From Hyphococcus aureus (lineage in GTDB: Bacteria; Pseudomonadota; Alphaproteobacteria; Caulobacterales; Parvularculaceae), in contig NZ_JBHRSH010000002.1 in assembly GCF_042643165.1 (NCBI RefSeq), positions 682,001-746,000 of the forward strand: a stretch of 64,000 bases of DNA. Direction: 5' to 3'. The notes under the pieces were generated by a model. That model did not search any database. It was not told where the DNA came from and worked only from the letters and a program-made list of their open reading frames with translations. Of this stretch, positions 1 through 7,683 are shown piece after piece; the stretch's first letter is position 1; each line of letters opens with the position of its first letter. Made by a program: the position numbers and the translations under genes.

Positions 1-12
1 AAAACGCTGTAC

Positions 13-1236
13 ATGAACGCGATCCTGAAATTTTTCATCGGTTTACTGGCTGTCGCGGCGATTGGCGTGGCGGCCACGACGATGAAAACGGTCCCGGGCT
101 CCTCCCGGTCGGCGTCTGTGGCGCTTCAGGAAAAAGCTGAACAAGTCCTCATCGCCAATGACCGCGTCCGCGCGTCTGTGATCATGGACGGGCAAAAGGC
201 GATCATCAACGGCGCAGCGCCTGACGCGGCGGCGCGTCAGGCGCTGATTGATCGTGTCGCCGCATCCGCCGGGCCCGGCGGCCTCGTTGCGGGCGGCGTC
301 ACCGCCGTCGATGCGACCCGGCTGCTCGTATCAGCGCCCGCTCCCCGCGCCGAGCCTTTCATTTTCATTGCAGAGCGCGAAGGCGGCGTCCTCTCCCTTT
401 CGGGCCATGTCCCGGATCAGGAGACGCGCGATTCCATTTATCGCCTGGCGCCGGATTTGTTTCCGGAGACGGAGATTTCCGGCGTTCTCGAAATCGCCGA
501 TGGGGCGCCTGTATCGGCGCAAAGCTGGTTGAATGCTGCGGCCTCGTCGCTGCGCGCGCTCTCCCATTTGCGAAAGGGTGTGGCTGAGGCCAATGACGAG
601 GATTTTTCCATCAGCGGCGAGGCGGAAGACGAAACCCGCGCCGCGGCCGCGCGGACATTATTGACCGATCTGCCTGAAGGATTGAATGGGACGGCGGACA
701 TTGTCATTCGCAAACCGCCCGCCAGCATTGAGGAGATCATCTCGCTGGCTGAAGAAGAGACATTATCTGATGAAGCCCCGACGCCGGACGCGCCGCCGCC
801 GGCAACTGAAATCGCCCCGGTTCAGCCGGAAACAATTGAAGCCGAACAGACGGCGGCGCCCGAAAATGATTGTGCCAGGCGCCTGCAAAGCGCCATTGAC
901 GCACGGCGGATCGGGTTTACGAGCGCGCGGGCCGACATTGACAATCCCTCACGCGATCAGTTGCGGACAGTTGCGGGAATATTCTCCGACTGTCCCGCCT
1001 CAGTGCGTCTGGCGATTACAGGTCACACCGATTCCAGCGGCAACGCCGCGCGCAACCGCCAGCTCTCGGGCTACCGCGCCGATGCGGTGCGCGCCTTCCT
1101 GGTTTCCGTGGGAGCTCCGGCGGACCGCATCACTGCGCGCGGCGCCGGCTCCTCTGAGCCGATAGCCAGCAACAGGACGCCGGAGGGGCGCGAACGCAAC
1201 CGTCGGATCGACATTGAGGTCATCACAGAAGAATAA
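13..1236 (+). CDS. OmpA-family protein with BON-like N-terminal region
   Basis: Predicted envelope protein of 407 aa. Residues 5-23 form one hydrophobic segment that could be a signal anchor or uncleaved signal. Residues about 35-240 resemble two or more BON-like alpha/beta modules, by weak similarity only. An acidic, Pro-rich linker follows (about 245-285), with two Cys bracketing the last domain. The C-terminal 120 residues are a clear OmpA/MotB peptidoglycan-binding domain: TGHTDSSG, then the Arg-rich NRRIDIEV end. Inferred role: tethering the outer envelope to peptidoglycan. The frame stays open to base 1, so an upstream start cannot be excluded, but the hydrophobic segment right after Met13 favours this one. 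It is followed by ridA on the same strand after about 105 bases. Confidence 0.85.
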   Translation: MNAILKFFIGLLAVAAIGVAATTMKTVPGSSRSASVALQEKAEQVLIANDRVRASVIMDGQKAIINGAAPDAAARQALIDRVAASAGPGGLVAGGVTAVDATRLLVSAPAPRAEPFIFIAEREGGVLSLSGHVPDQETRDSIYRLAPDLFPETEISGVLEIADGAPVSAQSWLNAAASSLRALSHLRKGVAEANDEDFSISGEAEDETRAAAARTLLTDLPEGLNGTADIVIRKPPASIEEIISLAEEETLSDEAPTPDAPPPATEIAPVQPETIEAEQTAAPENDCARRLQSAIDARRIGFTSARADIDNPSRDQLRTVAGIFSDCPASVRLAITGHTDSSGNAARNRQLSGYRADAVRAFLVSVGAPADRITARGAGSSEPIASNRTPEGRERNRRIDIEVITEE

Positions 1237-1341
1237 TCGTGCGCCCTCATTTGCGGCGACTTGTCGGGTGAAAAATGTCGCCTGGCGACAGTTGGCAAGG
1301 GCGCGAAAAGAACTCAAACTGAAAGTATAAAAGGAGCCTTC

Positions 1342-1803
1342 ATGTCCCGCATCGACACGCAACTCGCCGAACTAGGCATTATTCTGCCGGAACCTGTGGC
1401 GCCGGTGGCGAACTATGTGCCCTATGTGATTTCCGGCAAGCAGGTGTTCATTTCGGGGCAGGTTTCCATCGGCGCCAATGGCTTGATCACTGGCAAACTC
1501 GGTGCCGATTTATCCATCGAAGATGGCGTCGAAGCCGCTCATGCCTGCGGCGTCAACCTGATCGCGCAATTGCGCGCAGCCTGCGGCGGCGATCTCGACC
1601 GGGTGAAGCGCGTCGTCAAACTTGGCGGTTTCGTCAACTGCACACCAGATTTCGTCGATCAACCGAAAGTCGTAAACGGAACCTCGGACCTGATGGTTGC
1701 TGTGTTCGGGGATGCAGGCCGCCATGCGCGCGCCGCCGTCGGGGCGCCATCCCTGCCGCTCGGCGCCGCGGTTGAGGTCGACGGCGTCTTCGAGATCGCC
1801 TGA
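1342..1803 (+). CDS. RidA family protein (YjgF/YER057c/UK114)
   Basis: A 153-aa RidA-type protein. Family members deaminate reactive enamine/imine intermediates released by PLP enzymes and act in the cytosol as trimers. The C-terminal stretch ARAAVGAPSLPLGAAVEVDG carries the conserved Arg of the active site, and the N-terminal part (GKQVFISGQV) matches the family. The start is the ATG at 1342, five bases after an AAGGAG ribosome site at 1331-1336; the upstream GTG/TTG codons have none. The length is slightly longer than the usual 125-130 aa, as in the RidA subgroup common in alphaproteobacteria. The stop overlaps the next ATG as TGATG, so the two genes are probably translationally coupled. 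Confidence 0.93.
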   Translation: MSRIDTQLAELGIILPEPVAPVANYVPYVISGKQVFISGQVSIGANGLITGKLGADLSIEDGVEAAHACGVNLIAQLRAACGGDLDRVKRVVKLGGFVNCTPDFVDQPKVVNGTSDLMVAVFGDAGRHARAAVGAPSLPLGAAVEVDGVFEIA

Positions 1804-2969
1804 TGGCCGACGGGGTGGACAAGGATGGCGCGGACAAAATTGTCGGCCGCACCCTCTCCTCAATCAGCGAGATTGATGCGGCCACATGGAATAATCTCGC
1901 CAATCCATCCCCTGAAGCCTACAATCCGTTTGTCTCCCACGAATTTTTGAGCGCGCTCGAAGCTTCAAAATCGGTAGCCCCTGAGACCGGCTGGGCGCCG
2001 ATGCATCTTATTGCGGAGGAAGCGGGCGACATTATCGGCGCGGCGTCGCTCTACGCAAAAGGCCACAGCCAGGGTGAATATGTTTTCGACCACCACTGGG
2101 CCGATGCGTTCCACCGTGCTGGCGGGCGGTACTATCCAAAGCTCCTGAGCGCCGCGCCTTTTACGCCGGTTCCGGGCCCAAGGCTGCTGGCGGCGTCTCG
2201 CGCCGCCAAAGCAACCATCGCCGCCCTGCTGAGAGAAGCAGCAGTGCAAACCGGCGCTTCCTCGACCCATGTGAATTTCATAAATGACGACGACCGCTCC
2301 ATCCTAGAGGGCGCCGGGTTCCTGCCGCGCATGGGCGAGCAATATCACTGGTTCAATCGCGGCTATGACACATTCGAGGATTTTCTTGGCGAACTCGCCT
2401 CCCGCAAGCGCAAGCAGGTTCGACGTGAACGGCGCGAAGCCGCAGAAGACATTAAAATTCACCAGCTTAGGGGCGACGAGATCACCGAGCGTCACTGGGA
2501 CGCCTTCTGGATATTCTATCAGGATACGGGCGCGCGCAAATGGGGCCAGCCCTACCTCACCCGCACCTTTTTCCGTCTAATCGCGGAGACCATGAAAGAG
2601 CATCTTATGTTCATCGTCGCGGAAAGGAGTGGCGAGCCGATCGCCGGCGCCCTGAATTTTATCGGCGGCGACGCGCTATATGGACGTTATTGGGGGTGTA
2701 CGGAAGATGTGCCTTTCCTTCATTTCGAACTTTGCTATCATCAGGCGGTAGACTTCGCTATCGAACACGGGCTTTCTCGTGTTGAAGCGGGCGCGCAAGG
2801 CCAGCACAAGATCGCCCGCGGTTATGAACCTGTCCCGACATGGTCAGCGCACTGGATCGAAAATGACAGCTTTCGGGACGCCATTGATCGCTATCTTGTC
2901 TCGGAAAGAGAGCAGACGGGCATGGAAATTGACACATTGAAAGACTATACACCATTCCGGAAATCATAG
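1803..2969 (+). CDS. GNAT-fold N-acetyltransferase, DUF482/COG3146 type
   Basis: 388 aa, recognised from the COG3146 (DUF482) pattern: a basic helix ASRKRKQVRRERREAAEDI near residue 200, the central EPIAGALNFIGGDALYGRYWG strand region, and QGQHKIARGY toward the C terminus. This family has a tandem GNAT fold related to FemX/CelD-type acyltransferases; its substrate is not known. No signal peptide or membrane segment is visible, so it is cytosolic. It overlaps the ridA stop by one base and lies 22 bases before the HIT gene, so ridA - GNAT - HIT probably form one transcript. The family call is firm; no reaction can be assigned. Confidence 0.85.
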   Translation: MADGVDKDGADKIVGRTLSSISEIDAATWNNLANPSPEAYNPFVSHEFLSALEASKSVAPETGWAPMHLIAEEAGDIIGAASLYAKGHSQGEYVFDHHWADAFHRAGGRYYPKLLSAAPFTPVPGPRLLAASRAAKATIAALLREAAVQTGASSTHVNFINDDDRSILEGAGFLPRMGEQYHWFNRGYDTFEDFLGELASRKRKQVRRERREAAEDIKIHQLRGDEITERHWDAFWIFYQDTGARKWGQPYLTRTFFRLIAETMKEHLMFIVAERSGEPIAGALNFIGGDALYGRYWGCTEDVPFLHFELCYHQAVDFAIEHGLSRVEAGAQGQHKIARGYEPVPTWSAHWIENDSFRDAIDRYLVSEREQTGMEIDTLKDYTPFRKS

Positions 2970-2991
2970 CGGTGCCATACAGGACGGACTC

Positions 2992-3429
2992 ATGTCGCTC
3001 GAAACTCAATATGATCCCGACAATATTTTCGCAAAAATCACGCGTGGGGAGATGCCAAGCGTAAAAATTCTGGAGACGGATAATATTCTCGCTTTCATGG
3101 ATGTGTTTCCCCAAAGCAAGGGGCATTGTCTTGTCATTCACAAAAACAGTCAGGCGGTTAATTTTCTCGACGTGGATCAGGAAGCGTTATCCGATCTCAT
3201 GACCGCAACTCAAAAAGTCGCGCGCGCCGTCAATGACGGCCTGAAACCGGACGGCATCCGCATCCTGCAATTCAGCGGCGCGCGCGCCGGACAGACCGTA
3301 TTTCATCTGCATTTTCATGTGCTGCCGGTTTATGAAGGCGTTGTTGTCGCCGCGCATGCAAGCGGCAAACCGGCCGATGCGGAAAGTCTTGAGCCGATTG
3401 CAGCGCAGATTCGCAGCGCGCTTACCTAA
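2992..3429 (+). CDS. HIT family nucleotide-binding protein
   Basis: A 145-aa histidine-triad protein. The active-site triad His-x-His-x-His is at residues 105-109 (HLHFHVLP), preceded by the NDGLKPDGIR/QFSGARAGQ stretch typical of Hint/HinT-like proteins. Family members hydrolyse nucleoside phosphoramidates or adenylated compounds in the cytosol. Length and order (NIFAKI start, GHCLVI strand, triad near the C terminus) match the family well. It is last in the apparent ridA-GNAT-HIT operon. The next 320 bases hold no gene on this strand but end in a strong terminator. Confidence 0.93.
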   Translation: MSLETQYDPDNIFAKITRGEMPSVKILETDNILAFMDVFPQSKGHCLVIHKNSQAVNFLDVDQEALSDLMTATQKVARAVNDGLKPDGIRILQFSGARAGQTVFHLHFHVLPVYEGVVVAAHASGKPADAESLEPIAAQIRSALT

Positions 3430-3515
3430 TAAAACAGAACACCAAGGTGTGATTTTATCTTGTCACTTTTTCCTCGCGCAGACGTGTCTTGCGCGACGCA
3501 AGGCGCCAATATTAT

Positions 3516-3754
3516 CTTGAATTTTGCAAGGTCGCCGCGCCGCCAACTTCCCCATATTCGGGGGCCCCACAACTGCGCGGCATGCCCAACTTAGCGGCAT
3601 ATATGGCGGCCTTTGCACGTTTTGACCGACTGTAGCGTCCGAACGTTTTGCGTTCATGAAGCAGACCCGCTGAAGCGCGCCGGATCCCCCTTGCCGCTTG
3701 GCGCGCTCCAAGAAAGGCCGTCGCGAACCCCTTCCCTCGCGGCGGTCTTTTTTT
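3516..3754 (+). ncRNA. Candidate structured RNA in gene-free stretch
   Basis: Bases 3430-3752 hold no credible protein gene. They contain a weak promoter-like pair (TTGCGC at 3489 and TATTAT at 3510, spacing 15), a small CCCC/GGGG hairpin at 3550-3563, an 8-bp stem AGCGCGCC/GGCGCGCT at 3674-3681 and 3700-3707 with an 18-base loop, and a strong plus-strand terminator at 3718-3754. A terminator almost 300 bases after the HIT stop suggests either a long 3' UTR or an independent small RNA. I could not match it to 6S, SRP, tmRNA or RNase P RNA by eye, so the boundaries and the RNA call are tentative. Confidence 0.25.
3718..3754 (+). terminator. Rho-independent terminator (+)
   Basis: A 9-bp stem CCGTCGCGA (3718-3726) pairs with TCGCGGCGG (3737-3745) with one G-T pair and a 10-base loop. 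It is followed by TC and a run of seven T at 3748-3754. It faces the oxygenase-like gene from the other side, whose stop is at 3753. Confidence 0.75.
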
Positions 3755-4433
3755 AAGCTGGATTTTGCGAAACTGTTTCCGGAAATTTGAAATCGCCCAT
3801 GGCCGGAAATTGCTGACGGTCGAACGACCAATCCTTGAAGGGCCCGTCGAGGTCTACCCAATGCAGGAACAGATGAGCGGACCAGCGATTCGGATTGGGG
3901 ACCGTGCGGCCATGACGATAATTACAGCCCTGATAAAGAATGGCGTCGCCGGGATTGAGCATCACCTGTTTTGACGCCTCATCTCCGAAATCATCCGCCT
4001 TCTGAAGCTGGCAGGCATCGGCGAATTCGTAACGACGCTCACCAATCTCAAACGGCCAGACAATATCATCGCTATAGCCAAGCATCATGGAGAGGGAATG
4101 CTCACAGGACTCGCGATCCGAATGCACCGTACAGATGTCGCCCTTCTGGTAGACCCGGAAATAGGCGTAACTGGGGGCAAGGCGCTTGCCCGTCAACTCG
4201 ACCATGCGCGAGGTGAGCCCCCAATGAAAACCCATGGTCGTATGATGGCGATAACTATAAAACTCATAAGCCGGTTTGGCGTTGACCCGCGGCGCCGTCA
4301 GAAAGGCGTCAGGCCTTGAGCTCAACTGGGCGCAAACAATCGCCAGGAAATGCTGCACCATGGGCGCCGGCGCCACACCGGGCACGACGGCGTAACCGTT
4401 TGATTCGTAGGATGTTCTGAACGCGTCACTCAT
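3753..4433 (-). CDS. 2OG-Fe(II) oxygenase-like protein
   Basis: 226 aa from the ATG at 4433; an upstream Met at 4454 is possible but less likely. The HxD at residues 104-106 (VHSDRES), the LNPGDAILYQG strand and the H174-x-R176 pair (YRHGR) have the order and spacing of an iron ligand set H-x-D...H in the double-stranded beta-helix dioxygenase superfamily. The substrate is unknown. No signal peptide or membrane helix is seen, so it is cytosolic. It is divergent from the propeller-protein gene at 4581, with about 147 bases between. The enzyme class is inferred from motifs alone; loss of activity or a different cupin is possible. Confidence 0.6.
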   Translation of the reverse strand: MSDAFRTSYESNGYAVVPGVAPAPMVQHFLAIVCAQLSSRPDAFLTAPRVNAKPAYEFYSYRHHTTMGFHWGLTSRMVELTGKRLAPSYAYFRVYQKGDICTVHSDRESCEHSLSMMLGYSDDIVWPFEIGERRYEFADACQLQKADDFGDEASKQVMLNPGDAILYQGCNYRHGRTVPNPNRWSAHLFLHWVDLDGPFKDWSFDRQQFPAMGDFKFPETVSQNPA

Positions 4434-4580
4434 GGGACTAAATTCGCCCATCACAGGCGCCGGGTCAATCGCCGCAAGCGGCCGCGACTAAACGCCTCTG
4501 ATCCGCGATGAACCGGCTGGGCGGCCCAGGCGGAGGCTGCGAGACTGTCCCCTCGGGGACGCAATTCCAAAGGACCGGAC

Positions 4581-5861
4581 ATGAAACTCACCAACAGCGC
4601 CTGCATGGCGGCGGCTTTACTCAGTATGACCGTCCTTGCCCCCGCCCGAGCCGAGCAAGGTCTTTCCGGCTATCGTGCCGAAATGGAGCGGGCCGCAGCG
4701 GCGTTTCAGGACGAGGACTGGCCAGCGCTCGACGCAGCGCTGGAGGAAGCGCAGAAGGCCGCGCCCGGTTCTCTCTACGTCTATCGGAACCGCATTCTCT
4801 CTCGCATGCTGACAGACCGCCCGGATGAAGCGCTGGCCCTCGCGTCGGCGGCGGCCGAACGCGGACTGACCCTGCGCCTCACTGGCCATCCCGCTTTTGA
4901 CGAACTCACCACCTTGCCCGGATTCGCGCCCATCGCCGCAAAGATGGAGGCCAATGCGGCGCCCCTCGGCGCGCCTTCGACTGTTGTTGAATTCAAGGAA
5001 AACGGGCTCCTGCCTGAAGCCATCGCCTATGATCGCAAGAAGTCGCTTTATATCGGTTCTGTGCGCAGCGGCGCCATTCTGAAAGCAAAGAAAAAGGACG
5101 CCGCCCTGACGCCGATCTCCTATGCGTCAGGCGGCGTCTTTGATATCGAACTCCGCGACGGCATGATCTGGGCGGCGGTCAACAATCAACTCGCTTATGA
5201 GAAGGCTGGCGAAGAAGACGCCTTCGCATCCATCATGGCGTTCAACGCAAAAACCGGCGCGCCTCAGCGCGAAATCCGAGTCACACAAGAAAAAGCCATG
5301 CTTGGCGATCTTGAAGTCGCCAAAGAGGGGACGGTTTACGCCAGCGATTCCATAACGCCGCGCATCTTCCGAATGGCGCCCGATGGGCAAACTCTTGATA
5401 TTTTCTCGGAAGATCCCCGCTTTGCAAACCCTCAGGGGATCGCCCTCGATGAAAAATCGGGCAAGCTCTATTTGGCGGATTATCTCGCCGGGCTATTCGT
5501 CATCGACACTGAAACCGGTGAAGCAACGCAGCTAGAAAACAAGGCCAATGCCCATCTCGGGGGCATTGACGGGCTCTATCTTTATAAGGGCGGCCTGATC
5601 GGCATTCAGAATGGATCGACACCGCAGCGGATCGTTTATATCGGCCTCGACGACGAAAAGACCGCTGTCACCAGCTTTATCACCCTGCACCGCAATCTTG
5701 AGGACTGGAACGAGCCGACACATGGCGCCGTCATCGGCGATGAATTTCGCTATATCGCCACTTCCAACTGGCCATCCTATGACGACGAAGAGTGGACGGT
5801 GAAAGACGGGCCGGCGCTCCAGCCGCTTCGCATCATGACGCTGCCGCTTGAATCGAACTAG
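4581..5861 (+). CDS. Secreted SMP-30/NHL-type beta-propeller protein
   Basis: 426 aa. A signal peptide ends near residue 24 (LAPARA-EQG), then a helical, TPR-like region covers about 30-115. From about 130 on there are repeated propeller strands: GSVRSGAILKAK, LEVAKEGTVYASDSITPRIF, NPQGIALDEKSGKLYLADY. This resembles SMP-30/gluconolactonase/LRE propellers, but I cannot place the metal ligands with certainty, so lactonase activity is only a possibility. It acts outside the cytoplasm. It overlaps the aldose epimerase gene by 14 bases, which suggests a shared role in handling a sugar or sugar acid. The start ATG at 4581 has a short GGAC upstream. Confidence 0.7.
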   Translation: MKLTNSACMAAALLSMTVLAPARAEQGLSGYRAEMERAAAAFQDEDWPALDAALEEAQKAAPGSLYVYRNRILSRMLTDRPDEALALASAAAERGLTLRLTGHPAFDELTTLPGFAPIAAKMEANAAPLGAPSTVVEFKENGLLPEAIAYDRKKSLYIGSVRSGAILKAKKKDAALTPISYASGGVFDIELRDGMIWAAVNNQLAYEKAGEEDAFASIMAFNAKTGAPQREIRVTQEKAMLGDLEVAKEGTVYASDSITPRIFRMAPDGQTLDIFSEDPRFANPQGIALDEKSGKLYLADYLAGLFVIDTETGEATQLENKANAHLGGIDGLYLYKGGLIGIQNGSTPQRIVYIGLDDEKTAVTSFITLHRNLEDWNEPTHGAVIGDEFRYIATSNWPSYDDEEWTVKDGPALQPLRIMTLPLESN

Positions 5862-6732
5862 GATAGGCGCGCAGCAGAAAGGCGCGGCTCCCCGCGATCC
5901 AGTTTTGATCGAGATTTCCGAAGATGAGATGAAAGCCGTCCTGGCGCCGGAGCTTGGCGGCGTGGTCATGTCTCTGTCTTTCGGCGGCAAAAACATATTC
6001 CGCCCCGCCGCCTCACAAGAGGCCGTCGCCGCCGATCCACGCGAGGCGGCGTGTTACCCGTGCGTCCCCTGGTTCAGCCGGCTTTTCGGCGGTCTTGATT
6101 TTGATGGTCGCCATTACGAGCTGGCGCCGACCTTGCCGGTCTGCGACCCTGACCACGCGCTGCACGGTCATGGCTGGGTCAATCCATGGCGCGTCACCGA
6201 CCAGAGCGGCGATCACGTCGCTTGTTGGTTTGATCACACACCGGGTCCGGGTCTATTTCCGTTTCCGTTTTTCGCGACGCAGGAGTTTTCCGTCTCGGCA
6301 GATCAATTTCAGATCGCCCTATGCGTCACCAATAGCGGAAACGCTCCCATGCCTGCGGGGCTAGGGCTTCATCCGTTTTTTCCCAACACGAAAACTTCCG
6401 AACTCAATTTCACGGAATATTTTGATCAGACCACACCTGCGAAGGGCCTTTCACCGCCTGAGAAAATCGAGCATCGCGGCCCGATGACGGACGATCCCGT
6501 AGACTACACCATCAAGCGCTGGGACGGGACGGCGGAGATTGTTCATGATGGCCTGAAGATCGCGATGCACAGCAACGCCCGCATTCTTCACCTCTACTCC
6601 CCTGAGGAGGCGGACTTTTATTGCGCCGAACCGATCAGCCACCTGCCCGGTTATTTCGGGCGTGACATCCTGGCGCCGCAAGAAACGATGGATATTTTTC
6701 TTTCGCTCAGTGTTGAAAATTTAACGTGCTGA
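5848..6732 (+). CDS. Aldose 1-epimerase family protein
   Basis: Up to 294 aa. Galactose-mutarotase fold signs are YPCVPWFSRLFGG near residue 65, DPDHALHGHGWVN with the two family His, LGLHPFFPN in the middle and EPISHLPG near the C terminus. The family interconverts alpha and beta anomers of free sugars. There is no signal peptide, so it is cytosolic. There is no ATG near the N terminus: the frame opens at TTG 5848 inside the previous gene, and a second in-frame TTG at 5905 is equally plausible. The protein divergence resembles the YeaD/YihR-like branch rather than GalM itself. It is probably co-transcribed with the propeller-protein gene. Confidence 0.82.
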   Translation: MNRTRIGAQQKGAAPRDPVLIEISEDEMKAVLAPELGGVVMSLSFGGKNIFRPAASQEAVAADPREAACYPCVPWFSRLFGGLDFDGRHYELAPTLPVCDPDHALHGHGWVNPWRVTDQSGDHVACWFDHTPGPGLFPFPFFATQEFSVSADQFQIALCVTNSGNAPMPAGLGLHPFFPNTKTSELNFTEYFDQTTPAKGLSPPEKIEHRGPMTDDPVDYTIKRWDGTAEIVHDGLKIAMHSNARILHLYSPEEADFYCAEPISHLPGYFGRDILAPQETMDIFLSLSVENLTC

Positions 6733-6897
6733 AAGACGGCTACAATCAGTTAACCATACTTCTTGATGAAAAGGCGGCGCGATATGGTTTTTCGAGCGCC
6801 GCCCCTCAGGACCCGCTACAGCGCTTCAACACTTCCGGCAATGCGGAAAGTTAACGCTCTATTATCTAGTTACCTGCAATTTTCCCTCTCGTAAGGG

Positions 6898-6915
6898 AGA
6901 CCGGATATCCGGTCT
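6898..6915. promoter_or_regulatory. 18-bp perfect palindrome in pilin leader
   Basis: A perfect palindrome, AGACCGGAT followed by its reverse complement ATCCGGTCT, ends 9 bases before the pilin ATG at 6925. It lies directly after the purine run AAGGGAGA (6893-6900), which looks like the ribosome site but is too far from the ATG unless the palindrome folds. It could be an operator or an mRNA hairpin with a 7-bp stem. Confidence 0.45.
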
Positions 6916-6924
6916 GAGTTGTGT

Positions 6925-7608
<684 letters not shown>

Positions 7609-7630
7609 GGCTGCACACATAGACCCAAAC

Positions 7631-7662
7631 AAAAAACGCCGGGCGGGGAGCCCGGCGTTTTT
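7631..7662. terminator. Bidirectional terminator between pilin and clpA
   Basis: An 8-bp perfect stem CGCCGGGC (7637-7644) pairs with GCCCGGCG (7650-7657) over a 5-base loop. It has A6 on the left and T5 on the right, so it can stop both the plus-strand pilin transcript and the minus-strand clpSA transcript. Confidence 0.88.
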
Positions 7663-7683
7663 CTTACTGATTATTTCAGGCGC

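Noticed and set aside
3463..3861. Minus-strand frame overlapping the 3.4-3.75 kb gap
   Set aside because: It would read through the terminator and into the oxygenase gene in another frame; no protein-like composition.
6773..6803. GGCGGCGC/GCGCCGCC hairpin after the aldose epimerase
   Set aside because: 15-base loop and no T-run; not enough for a terminator call.
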